34,559 nucleotides of DNA, from the NCBI GenBank assembly GCA_021772915.1, contig JAJFLB010000058.1:1-34559 (forward strand). Direction: 5' to 3'. Shown one piece after another: positions 17,992 to 26,378 of the stretch. Numbering within the stretch: position 1 is the stretch's first letter; each line of letters starts with the position of its first letter. Below the pieces are notes generated by a model. That model did not search any database. It was not told the origin of the DNA and worked only from the letters and a program-made list of their open reading frames with translations. Both the position numbers and the translations under genes were made by a program. The DNA is from Gammaproteobacteria bacterium. Lineage in GTDB: Bacteria; Pseudomonadota; Gammaproteobacteria; Xanthomonadales; SZUA-36.

Positions 17992-18270
17992 CTACTTCAG
18001 TACCTGGATCAAATTGCTGTAGTTATCGGTCCAGATAGTGCTTTCTCCTTCCAGGCTATCCACCAGATATTTGCTTATATCACGGCGGCCCAGGAAAGTT
18101 GAGTTGTTGGTGAGTAAGCACCAGGTTGCACTTTTGATACTCTTGCGAAACCTCGGGCTCTTGATCAGGACCATCTCTTTGTTCATTTGCTGTGCCAGCG
18201 CAAAAACCACTGGTTTGAGGTCCAGATGCCGATGGGTAATGTGTACCGCCAGGATATCGTCGGGAGTCAC
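17992..18270 (-). pseudogene. C-terminal remnant of a spermidine-synthase-like protein
   Basis: The 92 codons resemble only the C-terminal end of spermidine-synthase-like proteins, including those fused to membrane domains. The tell-tale segments are TPDDILAVHITHRHLDL at the start and WTDNYSNLIQVLK at the end. The catalytic aminopropyltransferase core is absent. The GTG at 18270 comes immediately after an in-frame TAG and has no ribosome-binding site, and the upstream DNA belongs to the end of the dienelactone hydrolase gene. It is best read as a gene fragment left by deletion or rearrangement, but expression as a short peptide cannot be excluded. Confidence 0.65.
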
Positions 18271-18295
18271 CTACCGGAGGTACGTTAGCGAATTG

Positions 18296-19027
18296 TCAGG
18301 GCAGACGCCTTTGTAGAAAATCTTCAGCCAGTTTCCAGGCGGCCTGTGCAGCAACTTCATCGTATGTTTTGCCGGCATTGAACAACGGTTGGGCAAATGC
18401 GTGCTGGGCGCCGGGGTAAACGTAAATTTCAGCTAATTTCCCGGCCTCATCAGCTGCTCTTGAAAACGCGGCGGCGGTTTCCGCTGCGGGACCATCTTTT
18501 GAACCCACGACTAACAGCACAGGCCCTCCCAGAGCTGAAAGCCGCTCAGCATCGTTCACGGTCTCTCCATAGAAAATCGATGTCGCCTTAATGCTATCGC
18601 CATGCTTGAGCGCGGCCGCCAACGCGTAAGGTGCACCCATCGAAAAGCCAAATGCTGCTACGGCCTCAACGCCACTGGCTGTCAAATGCGCCAGCGCAAC
18701 CTCCACCTTCTCCGTGGCCGCAGCATTATCGAGCGCCGACATCAAGGCCCAGGCTTCTTTGTGTGTTGTGGCCGACTGGCCATCGTACAGGTCAACCGCC
18801 ATTACCCGGTAGCCAATCTTTGCCAGGCGCTCTATGGCTTCATGGTAGAACGGTGATTCCCCAAACCAGTCATGTACGAGCAATATGCCACTTTTAGCAT
18901 TGTCTGGTCCGGCACCGAATACCCTGAAGGAGTCGCCATTTGATGTTTCCAGTGATAGAACGGTTTCACCGGCAACCACTGAAGCGGCAGCCAATAAAGA
19001 TAAAATCAAGAGTATTAGACGACGCAT
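18296..19027 (-). CDS. Exported dienelactone-hydrolase-family protein
   Basis: A 243-residue alpha/beta hydrolase of the dienelactone hydrolase family with an N-terminal signal sequence (hydrophobic about 4-18, cleavage near AGE at 19-21). The nucleophile elbow is GFSMG with S129, where classical dienelactone hydrolase uses Cys. D178 (in SKDG) and H209 (in PGAQHAF) complete a triad. HDWFG (52-56) matches the oxyanion region. Start ATG 19027 has GAGG about 7 nt upstream. The natural substrate is unknown; a secreted ester- or lactone-cleaving role is inferred. The upstream 248 bp to the EamA gene hold nothing recognised apart from its likely promoter. Confidence 0.85.
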   Translation of the reverse strand: MRRLILLILSLLAAASVVAGETVLSLETSNGDSFRVFGAGPDNAKSGILLVHDWFGESPFYHEAIERLAKIGYRVMAVDLYDGQSATTHKEAWALMSALDNAAATEKVEVALAHLTASGVEAVAAFGFSMGAPYALAAALKHGDSIKATSIFYGETVNDAERLSALGGPVLLVVGSKDGPAAETAAAFSRAADEAGKLAEIYVYPGAQHAFAQPLFNAGKTYDEVAAQAAWKLAEDFLQRRLP

Positions 19028-19275
19028 TGAACTACCTCACTATGATCACGTTGTACCCACAAATGCTAGAAACGTAGGTTTATTCTTAACCGGGTCGTGC
19101 TAGTCCTGGGACTCGGAAGGTCGGTTAAGTACCGAAACACTAGACCCGGTTGTTCGTGGTTTTCGTTCAAAACAGAACACGAGAGCAATGAGTTGGCTAC
19201 TGTCGGATAACGGAAATATGCAAAACCCGTGGGCCCCACAGAAAGCACCTGGAGTTGCGTCAAAAGGATATGGGT

Positions 19276-20157
19276 CTAGCTGGCGTTTCGTTGCGCCAGA
19301 TACGTACCCGCAACAATCGCAACACAGGTCGATGTCAAAAGTGGGGTCAGGGTCTCGTCCAGCAGTACAGCAGCGACCATCAAGGTAATCACCGGCATGA
19401 CTAATTGTAAGGATCCGATTCGGGCGATACCACCCTTGCCGAGGGCAAAGAACCACAAGGCATAACCCGCGAGTGATGAGAGAAAAGTCATCCAGGCTAC
19501 GGCAAGCCAGATGTCAGTGGGTACCTTGGTCCAATGGGTGCGTCCTGTGATGGCACTGAATACAGGAATCAGGATGACAAGTGCTACGGAGAGTCCCCAG
19601 AACGTTGTAGCCACCGTACCAATTTTTGGAGAGAGCTTGCCACCCGCAACATATCCAACCGCACAAAACACACAACCTGCAAGGATAATCAGGTCGCCCC
19701 TGACGCTGGATCCGTCATGAATGGCCTCTATCGACAAGCCACGACCCATGATCAGCAGCGCCGTTGCAGCCAATGCAAGCACGGCCCCAAGCCACCAGCC
19801 GAAATGTGGTAATCGACGCTGGATAACCGTACCCAGAAAGACCGTGAATACCGGGATCATGGCCATGATCAAAGCAGCGTGGCCGGCAGTCGTACGCTCG
19901 ATCCCAATGCTCAACAACATCGGCCAGAAGGCGAATGACGACAGACCCGAAATCATCAGTAATGTCCGGTCCTTGTGGGATTCCGGGAATCGTAACTTCA
20001 GTGAGAATCCGATGGCAACAGCAAAAAAGCCGGCCAGCATTGACCGTAACACGCCCACGGTCAGACCATCCATGTAGCCCACGGCGATCTTGTTGGCAAT
20101 GGCCGTTCCGCTCCACAACAAGAGGGCAAGAACAGCTGCGGAAAAGGGTGCAATCAT
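19276..20157 (-). CDS. EamA-family (DMT) transporter
   Basis: From ATG 20157 the protein has 293 residues with about ten hydrophobic helices in two homologous halves, the size and pattern of EamA/DrugMetabolite exporters. Typical landmarks are LLWSGTAIANKIA in helix 1, a GHAALIMAMIPVF segment before mid-protein, and AVLLDETLTPL near the last helices. An in-frame start at 20256 would add 33 residues without membrane character and overlap the kinase gene by 38 bp, so the internal ATG is preferred although its ribosome site is weak. It lies 61 bp downstream of the histidine kinase on the same strand and may be read through from it. The substrate cannot be inferred. Confidence 0.85.
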   Translation of the reverse strand: MIAPFSAAVLALLLWSGTAIANKIAVGYMDGLTVGVLRSMLAGFFAVAIGFSLKLRFPESHKDRTLLMISGLSSFAFWPMLLSIGIERTTAGHAALIMAMIPVFTVFLGTVIQRRLPHFGWWLGAVLALAATALLIMGRGLSIEAIHDGSSVRGDLIILAGCVFCAVGYVAGGKLSPKIGTVATTFWGLSVALVILIPVFSAITGRTHWTKVPTDIWLAVAWMTFLSSLAGYALWFFALGKGGIARIGSLQLVMPVITLMVAAVLLDETLTPLLTSTCVAIVAGTYLAQRNAS

Positions 20158-20218
20158 TAATTCATGGTATACGAAAGAAAACCTAAATAAGTGTACCGGA
20201 TCACAGGCGTCGGGATCA

Positions 20219-21565
20219 TCAACTGGCCGGTAGGCGCAACATCGCCAGGCAACCACCTTTGGGGTGATTGGAAAGTGTCAACTGACCGCCGTGAGCCTCC
20301 GCAATTCGCCGGCAAAGAACCAGTCCGATACCACTTCCTTTTGGTTTGGTAGTGAAAAACGGCACAAAAATATTATCGCTTTGCGGCAGCCCGGGGCCAT
20401 TGTCAGCCACCTCTATAAGTACCTCATCACGTTGTTTGCTCCAACTTAGCTCAACCTCGCCAGAGTCTTCATCTGCCGCCTCAAGAGCATTTTTGACCAG
20501 ATTGATCAGTAGCTGCTCAAGCTGAACCGGGTCGGCGTTAATATGCAGATCCTGGCCGCGGCAGCGCACACGATCAGCATCTTGTAGCAGGGCAACTCGA
20601 TGAATCAGTTCCGACAAATTCAACTGCTGTATTTCCAGTTGTGGTAATCGCGCCAGGAGGGTATAGCCACTGATAAATTGCCGTAATGACTCAGCGCGAC
20701 CGGCAATGAGGTCAATCGCTTCGTGCAAGTCTGTTGCAACAGCCGATGGCATCTGTACTTGTCGCAATCTTGACTCCATCACTTCCGTGAGTGACTGAAT
20801 GGGCACCAGGGAGTTGTTTATCTCGTGACCCATCACCCGGATGAGACGGTGCCAGGCCCCTCGCTCTTCCTCGCGCAGCGCGCGACTCAGATCTGAAAGC
20901 ACCAGCAGGTAATGGGTTTGACCGTTTTCGATAAAGGTTCTTTGCTTAACTTCCCAGCGTCCTGACCCTCCAGCAAACTCGCGATCGCTAATAAATGGCC
21001 CCGGCGTCTCCAAAAATTCGGTTAAACCCAGGGTCGTAGCGTCCAGTTTTCCCAATTGGTCTTCATCAGCGTCTTCCAGGCCCAGCAACTTGCGACCAGC
21101 CGCGTTGACCAGCTTCAGCCGGTGTTCCGGACCAAAAGTAAATACGGCCATGTCAGCTGTTTCGATGACTTTCCGTAACAAGGCCAACGTTTCCAATACC
21201 TGTGCCCTCTGCCGATGTAGTGTGTCGCGCAGCAGATTTACCTCGCGGACCACTTCACCCAGCGCATCTTCCGGAGCATCAAGACGTCCCCGCATCAGGT
21301 AGTCACCTTCACGAAGGGCTTCAAGCAGGGTGGAGACGGTCCGCAGTGGGTAGGCAATACTGTGACGGAGCCAGCGCAAGCTCAGCCACCAGAAAAATAC
21401 CGCCATTACAAACCAGGCCAGTCCGGCATGCAGATCTGGCTGGATGCCGATAATGGGGAGCAGCGCCAGCACCGCAAACGGTATGGCAGCTAACGATGCG
21501 AGAACCAGGGCACGCCATTCAAATCGAGCGCGATTGGGTGGTGCGGAGTTCAAACGCTGTTTCAA
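20219..21565 (-). CDS. Membrane sensor histidine kinase (NtrY/NtrB-like)
   Basis: The 448 residues show two membrane helices (about 19-41 and 47-67), a HAMP-like linker, a PAS domain (about 130-230), a dimerisation/phosphoacceptor helix with VMGHEINNSLVPI (H247), and an ATPase domain with N box LINLVKNALEA, G1 box VADNGPGLP and FTTKPKGSGIGL. It would phosphorylate the sigma-54 regulator encoded immediately upstream. The start is TTG 21565, sharing TTGA with the regulator's stop codon, a 4-bp overlap that implies translational coupling. There is almost no periplasmic loop, so the signal is more likely sensed in the membrane or cytoplasm (PAS) than by a periplasmic ligand domain. Confidence 0.93.
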   Translation of the reverse strand: MKQRLNSAPPNRARFEWRALVLASLAAIPFAVLALLPIIGIQPDLHAGLAWFVMAVFFWWLSLRWLRHSIAYPLRTVSTLLEALREGDYLMRGRLDAPEDALGEVVREVNLLRDTLHRQRAQVLETLALLRKVIETADMAVFTFGPEHRLKLVNAAGRKLLGLEDADEDQLGKLDATTLGLTEFLETPGPFISDREFAGGSGRWEVKQRTFIENGQTHYLLVLSDLSRALREEERGAWHRLIRVMGHEINNSLVPIQSLTEVMESRLRQVQMPSAVATDLHEAIDLIAGRAESLRQFISGYTLLARLPQLEIQQLNLSELIHRVALLQDADRVRCRGQDLHINADPVQLEQLLINLVKNALEAADEDSGEVELSWSKQRDEVLIEVADNGPGLPQSDNIFVPFFTTKPKGSGIGLVLCRRIAEAHGGQLTLSNHPKGGCLAMLRLPAS

Positions 21566-22989
21566 GGATTTCGTTCCAAATCGTATTTTTCCAGACGCCG
21601 GTACAAGGCACTACGACTCAGCCCTAACGCCTTTGCTGACTTGACCACGTTGCCGTCAAAGCGCTCCATGGCGCTGCGCACCAGTGATTCCTCGGCCGAA
21701 TCCAGCGTCATCAGCGGCAAGCTGTCATGTAACGGGTTGTCTTGAGTGTTCTGCAGGTTCAGGTCAGGGCATTGTATCTCGTCACCTGCTGCCATCAGCA
21801 CGGCCCGTTCGACAACGTGACTCAGTTCGCGCACATTTCCAGGCCACGAATAGGTGAGCAATTCGGACAGAGCCGATTTGGAAAAGTCCAGTTCTGAACG
21901 CGTGTATTTGCGGCTGAATTGTTGCAAGAAAAGATGCGCCAAAGGAGTGACATCTTCTGGGCGCTGATGTAACGGTGGAATATGTATTTCCACCGTATTG
22001 AGTCGAAAGAAAAGATCTTTACGGAACTCGCCGCTGCTCACCTGCTTTCTCAGATCGGCATTGGTTGCTGCGATAAGACGTACATTGGCTTTACGACTTC
22101 GTGATGCACCAACGGGTTCGAAGCAGTCGGTTTCCAATACCTGTAGCAACTTGGCCTGTTGCCCGATTGGCAGGTTTCCAATTTCATCGAGAAACAGGGT
22201 CCCGCCTTCAGCCATTTCAATACGGCCCATGTGCGTGGCTCCGGCGTCAGTAAACGCACCTTTGACGTGGCCGAACATCTCGCTTTCAAACACACCGGCG
22301 GCCAATGCGCCCATGTTTACGGTTACAAATGGGCCATCCCGTCTGCCGGACTGATGATGAACCTGGCGGGCGATCAGGCTCTTACCCGTGCCGTTATCTC
22401 CGGTGATCAATAGGTTGGCGTCGGCCATCGAAACGCGCTCTGCGATATTCAAGACCTGTTGCATTGCCAGGGATTCTGCGATCAGTGGTTCCCTTTCATC
22501 CTCAAATTGTTGTCGGCGACTGGCGCGCAGTCGCTTTTGTTCTTTCAGGGCAGATCCAAGGCGGGCCTGATTCTTCAAAATACTGAGCAGGCGTTGGTTT
22601 TTCCATGGTTTTTCGATGAAATCACTCGCGCCCTCATGCATGGCGTTAACTGCCACGGCCACCGTACTCCAGGCCGTCATTACAACCACGGGGGCATCCT
22701 GATCGATTTGTCGCAGCGCTGCCAATAGCTCCAGACCTTCCTGACCTGAAGTGGTGTCACGCGTGTAGTTCAGATCGATCAGGGCAAGATCGAAGTGTTG
22801 GCGTCTGGCCACTTCAAGCGCGGCCTGGGGGGAATTTGCGGTCTCAACGTCAAAACCCTCGCCCTGTAGGAGCAGTTTGAGTGTTTTAAGAACATCCAGC
22901 TGATCATCTGCAACCAACACCCGGTAGCGGGTGTTGGTTGCAATTTCTGTTTGCCGGTTGTTAGTCGACTTGCCTGGAGTCCGATTCAT
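21562..22989 (-). CDS. Sigma-54-dependent response regulator, NtrC family
   Basis: The 475 residues comprise a receiver domain (about 22-140; acidic pocket D28-D29, phosphoacceptor D72), an AAA+ sigma-54 activation domain with Walker A GDNGTGKS (197-204), sigma-54-contact loop GAFTDA (244-249) and Walker B GTLFLDE (263-269), and a C-terminal Fis-type helix-turn-helix (about 430-470, ALGLSRSALYRRL). It should activate sigma-54 promoters when phosphorylated by the downstream kinase. A sigma-54-like element precedes the first gene of this operon (27645-27662), which suggests autoactivation. It is separated from the permease gene by 73 bp. Confidence 0.95.
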   Translation of the reverse strand: MNRTPGKSTNNRQTEIATNTRYRVLVADDQLDVLKTLKLLLQGEGFDVETANSPQAALEVARRQHFDLALIDLNYTRDTTSGQEGLELLAALRQIDQDAPVVVMTAWSTVAVAVNAMHEGASDFIEKPWKNQRLLSILKNQARLGSALKEQKRLRASRRQQFEDEREPLIAESLAMQQVLNIAERVSMADANLLITGDNGTGKSLIARQVHHQSGRRDGPFVTVNMGALAAGVFESEMFGHVKGAFTDAGATHMGRIEMAEGGTLFLDEIGNLPIGQQAKLLQVLETDCFEPVGASRSRKANVRLIAATNADLRKQVSSGEFRKDLFFRLNTVEIHIPPLHQRPEDVTPLAHLFLQQFSRKYTRSELDFSKSALSELLTYSWPGNVRELSHVVERAVLMAAGDEIQCPDLNLQNTQDNPLHDSLPLMTLDSAEESLVRSAMERFDGNVVKSAKALGLSRSALYRRLEKYDLERNP

Positions 22990-23062
22990 CGGGTCAGTTT
23001 ACTCCAGCGTGCGGTTGTTGCCAGCGATTTAGGTTTAACTGCTGCTCCAGGTTGAGTGTGTT

Positions 23063-25549
23063 TTACTCCTGGCGCAATGACACCACAGGATCCACCTGCG
23101 TCGCTCTTCGTGCAGGCACATAAGCGGCCATAAACGCAACGGCGATGAACAAAATTGCGATGACGATGAAAGTCGCCGGATCCGTGGGTGAGACACCAAC
23201 AAGAAGGCTTTGCATCAATCTTGTTACGGACAAGGCCACGGCAACACCGAGACCTGCACCGATTACGGTCAACGCCAGGCCACGTCCAACCACGAGCTGG
23301 AAGATACGTTTTGGTGTCGCCCCAAATGCAATTCGCACGCCGATTTCAGATTGTCTCAGCCGGACGATGTATGACATGACCGAATACAAACCAACGCTGG
23401 CAAGAATCAGGGCAATGATGCCAAACAAGCCGATTAGACTCAAGGCAAACCAGGTGGGCGCCTGGGCAACCTTGACGTACTGAGTCATCAGTTCAATTTG
23501 GTTTACCTGGACTTCACGATCCATATCCTTAACCAGATCCTTGATGGGCCCGGCAAGGGCCATCGGATCCGCAGACGAACGCACGGTCCAATTCAGAAAG
23601 GCGCCGAATTTAGCAAATTCGGGCACCATGTAGATTGATTCACGGCCTTCCTCCTGCAGTTGTTCCTGTACCTGATGTGCAACCACGCCAACGATCTCGA
23701 CCAGAACAGGTTGCGGTGCCAATAACCGGATCATCAGTTTCTGTCCGATTGGGTCCTGGTCAGGAAATACCCGCTGTGCCATCAAGTCGTCAATGACGAT
23801 GAGGGGTTGTGCACTCAGTTCGTCATTTCGATCCAACAAACGCCCGGCCAGCAGCCTTGTTTTCATGGTTTTAAAATAGTCACCCTTGGTGAAGTGATAA
23901 TTTGCCTGTTTAAAGGCCTGTGGGTCACCGGAATCCGCCTCGGTGGCATAGCGGCCATTGCTGGCCTGACCCGTTAAAGGAAGGGGTGTGGCGCCACCGG
24001 TGCTCTCCACCCCCGGTAAGCCCTTGAGGCGCTCGTGGAACCGGTCCATAAAGTCAATCTGATTTTCCAACAGGGGATACTTGGTGTTGGGTATGTTGAG
24101 GGTGAAAGTCAGTACACCTTCCGGTTTAAATCCGGGGTCGGCATTTTGTAAAGTCATAAAGCTGCGCACCATTAATCCGGTGCCAACTAACAACACAAAT
24201 GACAAGGTCACTTCAAGTACAACCATGGCGTCACGGAAACGCTTGCCGCCGCCGGTTTGTGAAGCGTCGGATCGTTCACGCAATTGGTTGGCCAGGTCTG
24301 GCCTTGAAGACCGCAAGGCGGGTAACAAACCAGCACCCAGGGTGGCGACCACCGCGGTGGCCACCGTAAATAGAACGACGTTTATATCCAGGGCAATGTC
24401 GTTGGACCGTGGCAGGCTGTCCGGACCCAATGCATGGAGTAACCTGACCCCGCCTTCCGCCAGCGCCAAGCCCAGGATTGCCCCACCTATGGCTAACAAT
24501 CCCGCCTCGAACAGCATTTGGCGAAGAAGGTGGCGCTGGTTTCCACCCAGTGCAGCACGGATGGCAACTTCGTGCGAGCGTGAGCTGGCACGCACCAACA
24601 ACAGGTTGGCTACATTGGCGCAGGCGATGAGCAGCACGAAGAAAACCGCGGCCATCAGGATCAAAACTGACTGCCGGACACCCGCTGTCATGGCCTTGTG
24701 AAAGTCACGATAGGTCAAAACCCAGTCCGCTGTGCGATTGATCTCGAACTGCTCTTTCATGCGTTGCTCATAAGCGCTCAGCTCAGCCTGGGCCTGTTCC
24801 ATACTGACCTGGGGTTGGAGGCGGCCAAACACATTCAGGAATACATTGACCCGGGGGGCATTGACGTAATCCACACGTAGGGGCAGCCACAGATCCGGAT
24901 CGGCGTCCACACCCGCGTCCGGCGGCATTTCAAAGCGGAAACCCTCAGGCATCACCCCAACAATCGTCATCTTGTTGCCATTCATGGTTAATTGTTTACC
25001 CAGGATGTCTTCATCTCCACCAAAACGACGTTGCCATAGGCCATAGGCAATCACGGCGGTTTTTGAGGGTACAAATGTGTTTTGAGGGAACGGTGTACCT
25101 TCCGGCACATCCTCCGCGCTGAACAGGGCATCCTGGGCAGTGAATCCACGCCCAATAAAAGGCTGTACCCCGAGAACATCAAAGAAATTCTGGGTCACAC
25201 CTGCGCTCATGATCTGTTCGGCTTCGCCTTCGTCACCCGACAACGAATTGTTGAAGGTGCCGATACCGGCAAGACCGTCCAGCAGATCAGACTGCTCATT
25301 CAAATCCTTCCAATCCACAGGTGACATCGGGAAGTAATCCACATTCCGATTGCGCAATTCACCGTTGAGGAATAGCAATTGTTCCGGGTTGGGTAAATCT
25401 ATGGGTTTGAGCAACACCGAGTTAACAATGCTGAAAATTGCCGAATTGGCGCCGATACCAAGACCAAGGGTCAGCACCGCGACTGTCACAAATCCGGGAT
25501 TCTTGCTTAATGAGTGCCAGGCGCTGAAATAACTGTCTCTAAAGTTCAT
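23063..25549 (-). CDS. MacB/ADOP-type ABC transporter permease
   Basis: An 828-residue permease with two FtsX-type halves. The N-terminal helix segment LTLGLGIGANSAIFSIVNS (about 27-45) introduces a large MacB-type periplasmic domain. A helix group follows around 293-318 (FVLLIACANVANLLLVRAS), then a second periplasmic domain and three C-terminal helices ending with PARRATQVDPVVSLRQE. This architecture is that of the duplicated permeases often called ADOP. The frame is open to 25642, but ATG 25549 has GGAGG 8 nt upstream, begins the conserved MNFRDS.. segment and lies 16 bp after the ATPase stop. With the adaptor and ATPase it would form a MacAB-like export or envelope mechanotransmission system; substrate unknown. 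Confidence 0.92.
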   Translation of the reverse strand: MNFRDSYFSAWHSLSKNPGFVTVAVLTLGLGIGANSAIFSIVNSVLLKPIDLPNPEQLLFLNGELRNRNVDYFPMSPVDWKDLNEQSDLLDGLAGIGTFNNSLSGDEGEAEQIMSAGVTQNFFDVLGVQPFIGRGFTAQDALFSAEDVPEGTPFPQNTFVPSKTAVIAYGLWQRRFGGDEDILGKQLTMNGNKMTIVGVMPEGFRFEMPPDAGVDADPDLWLPLRVDYVNAPRVNVFLNVFGRLQPQVSMEQAQAELSAYEQRMKEQFEINRTADWVLTYRDFHKAMTAGVRQSVLILMAAVFFVLLIACANVANLLLVRASSRSHEVAIRAALGGNQRHLLRQMLFEAGLLAIGGAILGLALAEGGVRLLHALGPDSLPRSNDIALDINVVLFTVATAVVATLGAGLLPALRSSRPDLANQLRERSDASQTGGGKRFRDAMVVLEVTLSFVLLVGTGLMVRSFMTLQNADPGFKPEGVLTFTLNIPNTKYPLLENQIDFMDRFHERLKGLPGVESTGGATPLPLTGQASNGRYATEADSGDPQAFKQANYHFTKGDYFKTMKTRLLAGRLLDRNDELSAQPLIVIDDLMAQRVFPDQDPIGQKLMIRLLAPQPVLVEIVGVVAHQVQEQLQEEGRESIYMVPEFAKFGAFLNWTVRSSADPMALAGPIKDLVKDMDREVQVNQIELMTQYVKVAQAPTWFALSLIGLFGIIALILASVGLYSVMSYIVRLRQSEIGVRIAFGATPKRIFQLVVGRGLALTVIGAGLGVAVALSVTRLMQSLLVGVSPTDPATFIVIAILFIAVAFMAAYVPARRATQVDPVVSLRQE

Positions 25550-25565
25550 TTTAACTGCCTCCCGG

Positions 25566-26348
25566 TCAGGCCGCCACGCTCTGACGAACGTTGGAGCGGC
25601 TTTGCTGAATGAGTTGACGTATGCGTTCTTCCTCTTCTTCACGCAGTTGGCTCATGGTTTCTTCATCAACGATCCGGCCATCGAACAGGTGCACGCTCCG
25701 CTGTGCAAACTCCGCATAACGAGAGTCGTGTGTCACCATGCAAATGGTCGCCCCCGCGGCATTGAGCTCATCGAGCAAGGCCATCACGGCTTCACCGTTT
25801 TTAGAATCGAGATTACCGGTCGGCTCATCTGCCATGAGAATTTCAGGTTCCCCGACCAGCGCGCGAGCCACGGCGACCCTTTGTTGCTGACCACCGGAAA
25901 GCTGTGCCGGAAAGTGTTTGAGACGGTGGGCCATATCCACCCGCTCAAGAGCTGCGGCCGCTCGTTCTCGTCTTTCGCTCCGGCTGATGTTGTCCCGGTA
26001 AGAAAGCGGTACGGTTACATTTTCCTCTACTGTTAACTCTCCAATGAGGTTAAAGGCCTGAAAAATAAACCCGATTTCCTGGTTACGTATCCGCGCCCGT
26101 TCGAGGGCGTCGATGTCACTTACATCGGTGCCGTTGAGCCAGTAACGGCCTGAAGTGGGTGAATCAAGTAGGCCGAGAATGGAAAGCAAAGTTGACTTGC
26201 CACAACCTGAGGTTCCACCGATAGACATGTACTCCCCTTTATGCAGTTCCAGGCTGACATCGGAAAGTGCATGGGTTTCAACTTCATCGGTGTAGAAGAC
26301 CTTGTGCAGGTTTTCAATCTTGATTATGGGGGTTCTAATTTCAGTCAT
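25566..26348 (-). CDS. ABC transporter ATP-binding protein (MacB/LolD type)
   Basis: The 260 residues carry Walker A GTSGCGKST (45-53), Q-loop FIFQAFNLI, signature LSGGQQQR (150-157), Walker B ILMADEP (170-176) and the MacB/LolD-type extension EPTGNLDSKNG. The T46 and C49 in the P-loop vary from the common GPSGSGKST but keep the essential G, K, S and T. Start ATG 26348 has GGAG 7 nt upstream. The C-terminal ~35 residues are charged and Arg/Gln-rich. It lies 30 bp after the adaptor and 16 bp before the permease, and powers that permease. Confidence 0.95.
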   Translation of the reverse strand: MTEIRTPIIKIENLHKVFYTDEVETHALSDVSLELHKGEYMSIGGTSGCGKSTLLSILGLLDSPTSGRYWLNGTDVSDIDALERARIRNQEIGFIFQAFNLIGELTVEENVTVPLSYRDNISRSERRERAAAALERVDMAHRLKHFPAQLSGGQQQRVAVARALVGEPEILMADEPTGNLDSKNGEAVMALLDELNAAGATICMVTHDSRYAEFAQRSVHLFDGRIVDEETMSQLREEEEERIRQLIQQSRSNVRQSVAA

Positions 26349-26378
26349 TACTTGGCTCCAGTTATCATTGGTAAAAAT

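Noticed and set aside
20158-20256. 33-residue N-terminal extension of the EamA transporter
   Set aside because: Overlaps the kinase gene, is not hydrophobic and makes the protein longer than the family norm.
24081-24701. 206-residue plus-strand open frame
   Set aside because: Antisense to the ABC permease; Ser/Arg/Thr-rich composition is typical of a shadow frame.
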